A stretch of DNA of 64,000 bases from Rhizobium johnstonii 3841 (GTDB lineage: Bacteria > Pseudomonadota > Alphaproteobacteria > Rhizobiales > Rhizobiaceae): the NCBI RefSeq assembly GCF_000009265.1, contig NC_008380.1:3043501-3107500 (forward strand), in the 5' to 3' direction. The translations under genes were made by a program, and so were the position numbers. The notes below the pieces were generated by a model. The model ran no database searches. It saw only the letters and a program-made list of their open reading frames with translations, and was not told where the DNA came from. Below are positions 33,470 to 41,616 of this stretch, in pieces; positions within the stretch are counted from its first letter, which is position 1; the number at the start of each line of letters is the position of its first letter.

Positions 33470-33840
33470 GATCTGGTTCCTTGTGCGTCCAGGAATTGAA
33501 GGATCGAAAGCATATCGGCTCGGGACCGAAGAACCGAAGCCAAGTCAAAATCGGTTGGTCTGTGATGCCGTGTCGAAACGGTTCGCTTTGCCCGGCGCGA
33601 GGCGTTGGCCGTCGCCGCGTTGCGGCTCCCGTCGTATTCAAATTCGGTATCTGAAGCGGCTTCGTGTATGCAGAAGCCTGCTTGCTGGAGATTTATGTAT
33701 TCCCATCCGATATAAAGTCAATTATTGAATACGTAACACCTTCGTGATGCAATAAGTGTATACGCCCAGAGGCACGTCGATCGCATTTGCATACACAATC
33801 GACCGAGCCGTCGATGCTGAAACAGATCGGAGATAACGGA
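33470..33840. other. Divergent intergenic region with TGTATNC half-sites
   Basis: These 371 bases separate the exported hydrolase gene and the GntR gene. No gene is supported. From 33660 onward the sequence is AT-rich and contains several copies of a TGTATNC half-site in both orientations, listed as a regulatory feature. Confidence 0.5.
33665..33796. promoter_or_regulatory. Cluster of TGTATNC half-sites upstream of a GntR gene
   Basis: TGTATGC at 33665-33671 and TGTATTC at 33696-33702 face GAATACG at 33727-33733. TGTATAC at 33757-33763 faces GCATACACA at 33789-33797. FadR-type GntR regulators bind short GT/AC-containing dyads, so these are candidate sites for the regulator that begins at 33841. 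Confidence 0.4.
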
Positions 33841-34533
33841 ATGGCGAGTGGTTTCGAAACCGAGGATGACGGCGATGATCGCGGATTGCTCTCCGACCGC
33901 ATTCGCAACGCCCTGACGGACGAGATCGCCACCGGCACGCTGGCGGCGGGCGCAGCGTTGGACGAACAGCAACTTGCCGATCGTTTCGGCGCCTCCCGCA
34001 CGCCGGTTCGCGAAGCGCTGCGTCAGCTGGCGGCGGGCGGTCTCGTCGAGCTTCGCGCCCGACGCGGCGGTGTCGTCGCCCGCATGACGCCGGAACGCAT
34101 CATGGAGATGTTCGAGACGGTGGCCGAGATCGAGGCCGTATGCGTCAGGCTCGCCACCTACCGCATGACACCGCTGGAGCGCAGCCATCTGATCGAACTG
34201 CACGACCTCTCAGGGCCGATTGTCGAAGCCGGAAATTTCGACGCCTATGACAGCTTCAACCGCCAATTCCATGAAGCCATCTATCACGCCACCCACAATA
34301 GCTTCCTTGCCGAACAGGCGATCGCCGTGCGCAACCGCCTGAATGCCTTCCGGCGCACGCAGCTGCGCCAGGGCGAACGGCTCCGCCGATCCCGTGACGA
34401 ACACGAGGCAATCATGCAGGCGATCGCCGAAGGCGACGGCGAGATGGCATCCCGGCGCATGCGCGCCCACATGCTGAACGCCGCCACCTCGCTCAGCCGT
34501 TTCATCGACGCCAACAAGCCGGGAGGAGTTTGA
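33841..34533 (+). CDS. GntR-family regulator, FCD (FadR) type
   Basis: A 230-residue regulator. The winged helix covers LSDRIRNALTDEIATGTLAAGAALDEQQLADRFGASRTPVREALRQLAAGGLVE. The C-terminal FCD ligand domain includes ETVAEIEAVCVRLA, NRQFHEAIYHATHN and DEHEAIMQAIAEGDGEMA, with the Asp/His residues that bind a metal in many members. These regulators sense small acids. ATG 33841 was chosen; an in-frame ATG at 33814 is possible. The controlled genes are unknown, but the divergent hydrolase is a candidate. Confidence 0.85.
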   Translation: MASGFETEDDGDDRGLLSDRIRNALTDEIATGTLAAGAALDEQQLADRFGASRTPVREALRQLAAGGLVELRARRGGVVARMTPERIMEMFETVAEIEAVCVRLATYRMTPLERSHLIELHDLSGPIVEAGNFDAYDSFNRQFHEAIYHATHNSFLAEQAIAVRNRLNAFRRTQLRQGERLRRSRDEHEAIMQAIAEGDGEMASRRMRAHMLNAATSLSRFIDANKPGGV

Positions 34534-34538
34534 CGTTC

Positions 34539-34934
34539 TCACGGCACGGGGCAGCGGTATTTATAGGCGATCAACGTCGTCATCAGCTCGTCGCCGGTGG
34601 CCTCGCGAATGCCGGGATTCTCTTCCAGGAATGTACACAACGTATTGCCGATTGCTTCCGCGGTCGTTCCAACCGGCACACAGACATTTACCCCAACGGA
34701 GTTGGCAAAATACGCCGAGTTCACCATTGCTTTCGGCGCAGGAACGACTTCAGTGAAAATACGGCGGGCCAAATACTCGTCCCGGTTCCACTTGTCCAAC
34801 CAACCCGCGACATATCCGACGACAAACTGCCGGGAGCCGCCGCAATCAGAATAAAGCAGGTCACCGCTGGAAAATCCGGCAGGAATCTTTGCTGAAACCG
34901 TTGCCAACAGGGTGGCGATAAGAATGCCCGACAT
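34539..34934 (-). CDS. Rap1a/Tai-like immunity-type secreted protein
   Basis: A 131-residue protein with a signal peptide (MSGILIATLLATVSA). The mature part follows the Rap1a/Tai pattern: SGDLLYSDCGG, VVGYVAGWLDKW, then VCVPVGTTAEAIGNTLCTFLEENPG and a final YKYRCP with paired cysteines. Rap1a and Tai proteins neutralise amidase effectors of type VI secretion systems. No effector or secretion gene lies near, so this is an orphan and may protect against neighbours or serve another envelope role. GGAG lies five bases upstream of ATG 34934. The 3' end lies 5 bases beyond the GntR stop, tail to tail. Confidence 0.75.
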   Translation of the reverse strand: MSGILIATLLATVSAKIPAGFSSGDLLYSDCGGSRQFVVGYVAGWLDKWNRDEYLARRIFTEVVPAPKAMVNSAYFANSVGVNVCVPVGTTAEAIGNTLCTFLEENPGIREATGDELMTTLIAYKYRCPVP

Positions 34935-35054
34935 CACATCTCCAAAGCTCGCGATGGCGGAGCTTTGATCGGGAAAGTGTCGGAAATTAGCTTCAAACGT
35001 GTCATCTTTTTTGCTGCAACCAAAAATAAAATGGCCGCTAATCTCACCTCAGCC

Positions 35055-35666
35055 TCAATCGAACCGACTGACCTCAAGCCCGCTGCCAACCGGCAGCAGC
35101 ACGCTTGATATCCAGGGCTTGGCACGGACAGCATCGCTGTAGCGTTTGAGATCATCGCCTCCCGGGCGCAGCATGTTGTCGGCGACGATGATCGCGCCCG
35201 GATTGAGCTTGGGGTAGAAGGCTTCAAGGCAGGGAACGTAGAGATCCTTCCAGAGATCCACCAGCACGAAATCGATGCCGGAGGAAAGCGCGCCGATCAT
35301 CTGGACCGCATCGCCGACCTTGAATTCCACATGCTCTGCGAGCCCTGCCTTGACGGCCATGTCGCGTGCGTAGGCAGACTTGTAGTCGTGCATTTCCATG
35401 GTGATCAGCCGCCCGCCGGAAGCGCGCGCGGCTTCCGCCAGCCAGATCCCGGAATAGCCGAAGGAGGTGCCGAGTTCGAGAATGGTCGGGCTCTTGAGGC
35501 TCTTGGCGAGGATATTGATGAACTGCCCGGTCGCCTGCCCGACCGCCCGCAGCCGCTGATCCTGTCCTCCATCGCGCCCGCCGGGAGGCAGCTCGCGTGG
35601 GCTGTTATGCTCCGTCTCGATCATCGCATGATAGATGTCGAGCACGTCCTGGATTCGGCTGTCCAT
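35055..35666 (-). CDS. SAM-dependent O-methyltransferase (family 3)
   Basis: A 203-residue class I methyltransferase. The SAM-binding motif is ILELGTSFGYSGIWLAEAA, followed by the acidic residue in LITMEMHD and the metal/catalytic region FVLVDLWKDLY and IIVADNML. This matches cation-dependent catechol-type O-methyltransferases. The ATG at 35666 was chosen because GGAG lies six bases upstream; earlier in-frame ATGs lack one. It stands alone, divergent from the siderophore-interacting-protein gene. Confidence 0.85.
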   Translation of the reverse strand: MDSRIQDVLDIYHAMIETEHNSPRELPPGGRDGGQDQRLRAVGQATGQFINILAKSLKSPTILELGTSFGYSGIWLAEAARASGGRLITMEMHDYKSAYARDMAVKAGLAEHVEFKVGDAVQMIGALSSGIDFVLVDLWKDLYVPCLEAFYPKLNPGAIIVADNMLRPGGDDLKRYSDAVRAKPWISSVLLPVGSGLEVSRFD

Positions 35667-35928
35667 TGTCTTCTCCATAACCGCTGATCGGTCGATCATT
35701 GCCCAACCGGAACGGCGCCGGAAAGTTAAACTTTGGCAATCATCGCCCTTGTTGACCACCTTGCCGTTGCACATGCCGCCGTCGTCGGCTACATCATGCC
35801 GTCAATGGTCGGGTCACCCGGCCACGTAAGCGTTAACGTCACTCAACGCGTATGATCGAACGGCTTTGCGGCTTCGATCTGCGCGACTGTGTCCTGCGGA
35901 TCGAGCTTCAGAAGCCCCGGAAGGACAC

Positions 35929-36699
35929 ATGGATAACAATCAATTCAAAGATCAAGCTTCATCGACCCCTGGCATCGAGCGGATCCGCCACGACACGCGG
36001 CGGCGCTTACTGACAGTCGAAAGCGTCGTCGATATCACTCCGAGCATGCGCCGGGTCGTATTGGGAGGTGACGATCTCGCCGATTTCATCAGTCTCGGTG
36101 CTGACGACCACATCAAGATCTTCATTCCCACTGCCGGCGGTGGAGAAGAGCGCCGTGACTACACGCCGCGCCGTTATGACAATGCCGAGCGGAGATTGAC
36201 CATCGACTTTGCCTTGCATGAGGCAGGTCCGGTGACGAAATGGGCGATCGAAGCCGGCCCGGGCGACGAGCTCGAGATCGGCGGACCAAGAGGCTCCGCC
36301 GTAGTGTCGAAGACCGTAAAGCGATGGCTGCTGATCGGCGACGAAACAGCACTGCCGGCGATCGGCCGCCGGATCGAGGAAAGCGGCGCCGGAACCGTCG
36401 TCACCACAATCGCAGCCATCACCGGCCCGCTGGAAGAGCAGACCTTCGAGACATCAGCCGAGCTGCACCTCCACTGGGCGCACCGGCCGCTCTCTCAGGC
36501 AACCGATGCCGCAGCGCTGCTGAAACTCTTGAGTACGGTCGATATCAAACCGGAAACCTTCATCTGGGTCGCGGCGGAAGCCTCGGTGACACGCGATATC
36601 CGCGCCTACCTGCTAGAACGAGGTTGCCCGCTCGGCTGGATCAAGGCTTCCGGCTACTGGGTGTTCGGCAAGGCCGATACGACGGAGAAATTCGGCTAG
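35929..36699 (+). CDS. Siderophore-interacting protein (ferric-siderophore reductase)
   Basis: A 256-residue flavoprotein of the SIP/ViuB family. The FAD-binding motif R-x-Y-T appears as RRDYTPRRY. The C-terminal NAD(P)H part includes WLLIGDETALPAIGRRIEE and FIWVAAEASVTRDIRAYL. These cytoplasmic enzymes reduce Fe(III)-siderophores to free iron. The ATG at 35929 has GGAAGGA upstream. No siderophore transporter is adjacent, and a Fur or RirA box is not evident in the short upstream sequence. Confidence 0.9.
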   Translation: MDNNQFKDQASSTPGIERIRHDTRRRLLTVESVVDITPSMRRVVLGGDDLADFISLGADDHIKIFIPTAGGGEERRDYTPRRYDNAERRLTIDFALHEAGPVTKWAIEAGPGDELEIGGPRGSAVVSKTVKRWLLIGDETALPAIGRRIEESGAGTVVTTIAAITGPLEEQTFETSAELHLHWAHRPLSQATDAAALLKLLSTVDIKPETFIWVAAEASVTRDIRAYLLERGCPLGWIKASGYWVFGKADTTEKFG

Positions 36700-36749
36700 G
36701 ACCAACCCGCATTACGAATTCCATTTGGTGATGAGTTCTGTCTCACTTC

Positions 36750-36773
36750 GTTCCGGATTCTATGATCCGGAAC
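36750..36773. terminator. Hairpin between convergent genes
   Basis: GTTCCGGAT (36750-36758) pairs perfectly with ATCCGGAAC (36765-36773) around a six-base loop. It lies between the end of the siderophore-interacting-protein gene and the end of the dadA-like gene and may terminate both, although no long U-run follows on either strand. Confidence 0.45.
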
Positions 36774-36888
36774 GATTAGATGGATGTGAAGAGGTATGAA
36801 TTGAGCGAAGTCTCGGCAGCCTCTGCCGGAACGCTGCGGTAGGTGGAAGAGCATCAGCAACTGTAAGCACCGGGCGCCAGCCACCGAC

Positions 36889-38100
36889 TTATTGAAAGAA
36901 ATCGACCACGCGGCGGGCAGAGCCTAATGCAAGCGTCCATCCCAACATGCCGTGACCGGCATTGATGTAGAGACCTTTGATGCGTCGGGAAGCGGCGATA
37001 ATGGGCATGGAGGTCGGTGTCATAGGCCTCTCGCCCGACCATCTCATCAGTTCGTCCGATCGCTCGAAAAGGTCGGGCAGCACAGCAGACGCGGCCAGCC
37101 TCAGCGTCTCGAAACGTCCGGCATCAAAACCGGCCCCGGGACGCTCGATATCTGCCAGTCCGGCGACACGAAAACGGTCGCCGATTGCCGCAAAGGCAAG
37201 CTTTCGTTTGACGTCTGTCAGGCTGATACTTGGTGCGAGGCCAGTTCTTCGAACGGTGAGCGAGTAGCCTCTGATGGGGCGTATGTCTCGGGCCTCGGGC
37301 AAATCGGATATGAAGGAACGGACCTCCGGTCCTGCGGCAACGATGGCCGCGTCGACGCGAAGCTCGTCGCGGTCCTCGAACCTCAATCCTGTCAGCACGC
37401 TTCCCGTTTGGACGAAGGTCGAGACCTTCCTGCCGAAAAGCACCGACACCTGCCGGCGCTCGATCATCCAGGCGGTCAGTTGGCGGCAAAATCCGGCCGC
37501 ATCGCCGAGGGCATCACTGGGTGTATAAACGGCGCCGGCAATCTCTCCCTGATATGCGGCGAGCGCAGGCTCGACGTCTTCCGCCTCCACCCGCGTCAGC
37601 AGGCGCTGTTCGAAGCCGAGAGCATTCTTGCGCGCGACACTGGAATCGGCGGCGGCAAAACTTTGCCGGTCGGCATAGAGGTGCAGTTTTCCGGCGACAC
37701 GATAGTCGAATTCGATATCGGTTTCCTTAAGCAGGATTACGAGCTCGTGACGGGATTGCTCGGCAAGGCGCAGGATCTCCTGCGTATTGTTCCACCAACT
37801 ACTGAACGGTGTATTGGCAAGGAATTTCAGCCCCCAACAGAGAAAGTCCCGATCGAGTTGCCAGCGGATCCGGAAGGCTGGATCGCGGCCCATCGCAATC
37901 GCTGGCAGATGCTTCAGCAGGGCTGGTGATGCCATTGCGTCACCGTAGGCCCAGGACAGCTGCGCGGCGTTGCCGGCACTCGCCCCCATGCCCGGCTCGC
38001 TTGCCGCATCGATAAGTGTCACATCATGCCCCGCCCGGGCCAGAAGATAGGCCGACGATACGCCGATGACGCCGGCGCCGATCACTGCAACGCGCGCCAT
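36889..38100 (-). CDS. D-amino-acid dehydrogenase-like FAD oxidoreductase
   Basis: A 403-residue DadA-family flavoenzyme. The N-terminal Rossmann motif is VAVIGAGVIGVSSAYLLA, with the ribose-binding acidic residue in TLIDAASEPGMGASAGNAA. The C-terminus has GLYINAGHGMLGWTLALGSA. It should oxidise a D-amino acid or secondary amine to an imino acid, passing electrons to the respiratory chain. It is the last gene of an operon with an amino-acid ABC transporter and a hydrolase-RidA fusion, starting one base after the latter's stop. The RidA partner could hydrolyse the imine product, which explains their linkage. Confidence 0.88.
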   Translation of the reverse strand: MARVAVIGAGVIGVSSAYLLARAGHDVTLIDAASEPGMGASAGNAAQLSWAYGDAMASPALLKHLPAIAMGRDPAFRIRWQLDRDFLCWGLKFLANTPFSSWWNNTQEILRLAEQSRHELVILLKETDIEFDYRVAGKLHLYADRQSFAAADSSVARKNALGFEQRLLTRVEAEDVEPALAAYQGEIAGAVYTPSDALGDAAGFCRQLTAWMIERRQVSVLFGRKVSTFVQTGSVLTGLRFEDRDELRVDAAIVAAGPEVRSFISDLPEARDIRPIRGYSLTVRRTGLAPSISLTDVKRKLAFAAIGDRFRVAGLADIERPGAGFDAGRFETLRLAASAVLPDLFERSDELMRWSGERPMTPTSMPIIAASRRIKGLYINAGHGMLGWTLALGSARRVVDFFQ

Positions 38101-38101
38101 C

Positions 38102-39331
38102 TCAAGCCTCGTCGCCGACGACGGCTGTCAGCTCGACTTCAACAGGAACCCCGCGCGGCAGAGATGTTACGCCGATCGCGATACGGGCATGCGCCCATCG
38201 ATCCGGGAAGAGCTCTCGGAGCAATTCCGAAGCTCCATCGACGACGGCGCCGTGGCGCTCGAAAGCGGCATCCGCCGCGACATAGCCCGCGAGCCGGACG
38301 AAGCCCAGGATGTTGTCAAAGCCGCCCGCAGCCCCCTCCAGCTGTGCAAGCGCATTAAGAAGCGCCCAGCGCGCGCATTCTCGCCCCTCTTCGATGGAAA
38401 CGCATGCTCCGAGATGTCCCGTCTGCAGCACCACACCGTCCTTCAGCGGCACCTGACCTGAAACGGTGATGATATTGCCGGTCCGCACAGCCCCGGAAAA
38501 TGCGCCTGGCGGCGAGGATGCTTCCGGCAGAGCAAGCTCAAGCTGTGCCAGCCGTTCGCGCACACGATTGCTTCCAGCCGATGAAGCACTGCGTGCCTTG
38601 CGGACTGCTGCTTCTGCGCTGCGGTCGACGAAGGCCCTCATGATATTCCTGTCGAGTTCGCTCAGCCGATATTCGGGGTGCCACTGGATGCCGAGGCAAA
38701 AGCCGTCCGTGTCCCCTTCGAATGCTTCGATGGTTCCGTCCGGCGCCCGCGCGGCGACACGGAAGCGTCCTTGGCCGGCCAAAGCATGCCGGTGCAGGCT
38801 GTTGACGCGTGCCGGCCCCTTCCCCACCCAATCGGTCAGCACGCTGCCCTGCTCGACGATGATCTCGTGCGCCAACACGTCGGGGATATCTTGCGGGATG
38901 TGGGATACGGCGGCGGCCGGCAGTTCGGTTTGAAATTCGCCTCCAAGGCATTCACCGATCAGTTGCATGCCGTGGCATATGCCGAGAAGCGGCTTGCCCG
39001 CTTTCAACGCCTGCTCGACCAACTGAATTTCGAACTGCCGGCGCGCGCCTGTCACCTCGGTCCCCGGCCGCGCACCGGTGAGAACGATCCCATCGGCGAG
39101 TGCCAACGCCGATGCCAGGTTCCAGGTGTTGTAAGGCAAGATCAAAGGAATTCCCCCTGCCTCGGCTATGGCATCCGCATAGTTGGCGCGCACCACATAC
39201 TCCGTCTCGGTCGGCGCATCGGGCGCCTCGCTGACGTCGGGCGTCATGAGGATCACCGGCCAGCGAGGTTCATGCGATTGCGTTGAATGCCGACGTGCGT
39301 TGCCCGTGGCAACGGTCGTTTCAGTGGTCAT
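38102..39331 (-). CDS. Fusion of gamma-glutamyl hydrolase (peptidase C26) and RidA-like domain
   Basis: A 409-residue protein with two unrelated enzyme domains. Residues 24-240 form a class I glutamine-amidotransferase-like hydrolase of the PuuD type, with nucleophile Cys119 in LLGICHGMQ and His218/Glu220 in IQWHPE. A linker of about 15 residues (AVRKARSASSAGS) leads to a RidA (YjgF/YER057c) domain at 256-409, with VSGQVPLKDG and the catalytic-type Arg383 in AHARIAIGV followed by LPRGVPVEVE. The first part should split gamma-glutamyl-linked compounds. The second should deaminate reactive imines. The frame is continuous and the linker has no stop or start-like site, so the fusion is real in this sequence. 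ATG 39331 was chosen from the domain start. Confidence 0.88.
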   Translation of the reverse strand: MTTETTVATGNARRHSTQSHEPRWPVILMTPDVSEAPDAPTETEYVVRANYADAIAEAGGIPLILPYNTWNLASALALADGIVLTGARPGTEVTGARRQFEIQLVEQALKAGKPLLGICHGMQLIGECLGGEFQTELPAAAVSHIPQDIPDVLAHEIIVEQGSVLTDWVGKGPARVNSLHRHALAGQGRFRVAARAPDGTIEAFEGDTDGFCLGIQWHPEYRLSELDRNIMRAFVDRSAEAAVRKARSASSAGSNRVRERLAQLELALPEASSPPGAFSGAVRTGNIITVSGQVPLKDGVVLQTGHLGACVSIEEGRECARWALLNALAQLEGAAGGFDNILGFVRLAGYVAADAAFERHGAVVDGASELLRELFPDRWAHARIAIGVTSLPRGVPVEVELTAVVGDEA

Positions 39332-39354
39332 GGTCTTGGCCTTGTGATGACGAG

Positions 39355-40017
39355 TTAGCGGGCGGCCGGAAGGGCTAGCCGGCGCGAGAGGACCGAGAAC
39401 GGCCCGGCTATCGCGAAATAGCAGAGCCCGACGGCAACATAGATTTGCAAGGGAAGGAAATACTCCGTCGCCATGGACCGCCCCGTGAGCACCAGTTCGT
39501 CGACGGTAATCAGCGAAGCGAGCGAAGAATCCTTGAGCAGCGAGACGAAGGTGATGATCATCGGCGCCAGGATGACACGCGCGACCTGCGGCAGGATGAT
39601 CCAGACGAAGCTCTGGGCCGGGGTGAAGCCCGCGGCCAGCGCTGCCTCGCTCTGCCCCGCCGGTATAGCCTTCAGACCGGCGCGGAAAAGCTCTGCGACC
39701 TGGGCCGCGAAACACAACGCCAAGCCGGCGATCGCCGCACCGAAAGCATCGAAGACGACCCCGATGCCCGGCAAGCCGAAATAAAGCAGAAACAGAACCG
39801 CCAGCAGCGGCACGCCACGCATGATCGTCACATAAAGAGCCGCAAAATACCGCAGCGCCGCGAAACTGGATTTCTGGCAGAGCGAAAGCAGCAGGCCGAA
39901 AACGAATGCCAAGGCAAAGGCACAAATGGAAAGCAGTGCCGTATTCACCATCGCCCGCAGCAGCAGAGGCAGCCATTCGGCACCATAATCGCCATAGGGC
40001 GCCAGGAAAGCACTCAT
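39355..40017 (-). CDS. Amino-acid ABC transporter permease (HisM/GlnP type)
   Basis: A 220-residue polar-amino-acid permease with about five membrane segments. The family signature is FRAGLKAIPAGQSEAALAAGFTPAQSFVWIILPQ, which includes the EAA loop. It overlaps the second permease gene by 4 bases. It is part of a complete importer with the genes at 40014-41433 and 41617-42495. The hydrolase-RidA gene begins 23 bases downstream. Confidence 0.92.
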   Translation of the reverse strand: MSAFLAPYGDYGAEWLPLLLRAMVNTALLSICAFALAFVFGLLLSLCQKSSFAALRYFAALYVTIMRGVPLLAVLFLLYFGLPGIGVVFDAFGAAIAGLALCFAAQVAELFRAGLKAIPAGQSEAALAAGFTPAQSFVWIILPQVARVILAPMIITFVSLLKDSSLASLITVDELVLTGRSMATEYFLPLQIYVAVGLCYFAIAGPFSVLSRRLALPAAR

Positions 40018-40673
40018 CCTTTCAATCTCCCGTAACGTCTTTCGAGGAACTGCGTGACCTGCATCAATGGCAGGCTCAGCAACAGGTAGAGTGCAGCCGC
40101 CGTCGCGTAGATCATTGTTGTCTGGAAGGACGACGTCACCATTGAACGGGCGAAGAACATGATTTCCGGCGCCGCAATGGCCGAGACGACAGATGTATCC
40201 TTGAGAAGCTGCACCGCGTAGTTTCCGAGCCCCGGAAGCGCTATCCGCATGGCCTGCGGCGTCAGGATCCCAAAGATGGTCTGGAGCGGGGTCAGCCCTG
40301 CAGCAAGCGCCGCCTCCGCCTGCCCGCCAGGCAGCGCGGCGAAACCGGCGCGAAAGATTGCACAGGTGATCGCCGCCCCGATGAGCCCGAGACCCAGGAT
40401 GGCCGCCGTGATCGACGTCAATTTCACGCCGAGGCTGGCAAGCCCGAAGTAGAGGATGAACAGATGCGTCAAGGCCGGCACATTGCAGAGGATTTCGCAG
40501 CAGGCATCGATCGCGAGATTGATGAACCTGATCCCGGCAAATTGCCTGAGCAGAGCGAGAAGGAACCCGAAAGCGGCTGCAAGCGCCAGCGAGGCGATCG
40601 TGACGAAAACGGTTACGCCAAGCCCGGCGACGAGCCCCTGGACGACCGAGAAGAATACGGAAAATCCAATCAT
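40014..40673 (-). CDS. Amino-acid ABC transporter permease (HisQ/GlnP type)
   Basis: A 219-residue permease paralogous to the next gene. It carries FRAGFAALPGGQAEAALAAGLTPLQTIFGILTPQAMRIALP, the same EAA-loop signature, and about five membrane segments. It lies 7 bases downstream of the ATPase gene and overlaps the following permease by 4 bases. The two permeases form the heterodimeric pore of a polar amino acid importer. Confidence 0.92.
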   Translation of the reverse strand: MIGFSVFFSVVQGLVAGLGVTVFVTIASLALAAAFGFLLALLRQFAGIRFINLAIDACCEILCNVPALTHLFILYFGLASLGVKLTSITAAILGLGLIGAAITCAIFRAGFAALPGGQAEAALAAGLTPLQTIFGILTPQAMRIALPGLGNYAVQLLKDTSVVSAIAAPEIMFFARSMVTSSFQTTMIYATAAALYLLLSLPLMQVTQFLERRYGRLKG

Positions 40674-40680
40674 GACGCGC

Positions 40681-41433
40681 CTAGTGCCGGATCTTGTTGA
40701 GAAACGCTTGCGTGCGCGCTTCCCGAGGAGCGGTTATGACCTGGCGTGCCGGGCCGGATTCCACGATCGTGCCGCCGTCGAGAAACAGAACGCGGTCGGC
40801 AATGTCGCGCGCAAACGCGATCTCGTGCGTGACGATCAGCATCGTGCGCCCTTCGTCTGCCAGTTCCTCCATCACTTTCAGAACCTCCTGGACCAGTTCG
40901 GGATCGAGTGCCGATGTCGGCTCGTCGAACAGCATGAGCTTTGGCTTCTGGGCAAGCGCCCGCGCAATCGCGACACGCTGTTGCTGGCCGCCCGACAGCT
41001 CGAGTGGTGAGGCTTCGGCGCGGTGCGTCATATGGACTTTGGCCAGCATCTCCAAAGCCAGTTCGCGTGCCTCGGCAGCAGCCAGGCCGCGCACCTTGCG
41101 CGCGGCAATCGCCACGTTTTCCGTCACCGACAGATGCGGCCAGAGATTGAAGAGCTGGAAGACCATGCCCATCTCGGCGCGCTGCGGTGCAAGTTGCCGG
41201 TCGCTCATGACCTGGCCGTTGCGCACGCCGATCCGCTCGCCGTCGAGGCGGATCTCGCCGGCACTGGGCTTTTCCAGAAAATTCATGCAGCGCAGACAGG
41301 TGGATTTCCCAGACCCGGATGGGCCGATCAGGGCAATCTTCTCACCTGGTGCGACATCGAAATCGATGCCCTTGAGAACTTCGATAGGACCATAGCTCTT
41401 GCGCAGGCGCGCAACGCTTAAAAGCGCATTCAT
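40681..41433 (-). CDS. Amino-acid ABC transporter ATPase (GlnQ/HisP type)
   Basis: A 250-residue ATPase with Walker A GPSGSGKST, Q-loop MVFQLFNLWPHL, signature LSGGQQQR, Walker B LMLFDEPTSALD and switch VTHE. The sequence CLRCMNFLEKP after Walker A is typical of the polar amino acid class. It powers the adjacent permeases. An intergenic palindromic element separates it from the upstream binding-protein gene, which may lower its expression relative to that gene. Confidence 0.93.
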   Translation of the reverse strand: MNALLSVARLRKSYGPIEVLKGIDFDVAPGEKIALIGPSGSGKSTCLRCMNFLEKPSAGEIRLDGERIGVRNGQVMSDRQLAPQRAEMGMVFQLFNLWPHLSVTENVAIAARKVRGLAAAEARELALEMLAKVHMTHRAEASPLELSGGQQQRVAIARALAQKPKLMLFDEPTSALDPELVQEVLKVMEELADEGRTMLIVTHEIAFARDIADRVLFLDGGTIVESGPARQVITAPREARTQAFLNKIRH

Positions 41434-41457
41434 CGCCGTTTCCTTATGCGATTATAT

Positions 41458-41561
41458 CTACAGCGCCGCGCGTCTTTTCAGACGCGCCAAGGACGCTGTA
41501 GCACTTTGAATTGCTGCATAATTTTCTCCTGAAATCGATTCCGATTTAAGGAATTATGCAG
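41458..41561. repeat. Rhizobium intergenic mosaic palindrome (RIME-like)
   Basis: Two nested stems lie side by side. CTACAGCG (41458-41465) pairs with CGCTGTAG (41494-41501), enclosing GCGCGTC/GACGCGC. CTGCATAATT (41514-41523) pairs with AATTATGCAG (41552-41561), enclosing AAATCG/CGATTT. I recognise this sequence from memory as a common repeated element between Rhizobium genes. It lies between the binding-protein gene and the ATPase gene of one operon. Confidence 0.7.
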
Positions 41562-41616
41562 TAGGCGAAGAGGGTGGACGAAAGCTGCCGATTGCAGCTT
41601 CCGTCCACACGGCCGT

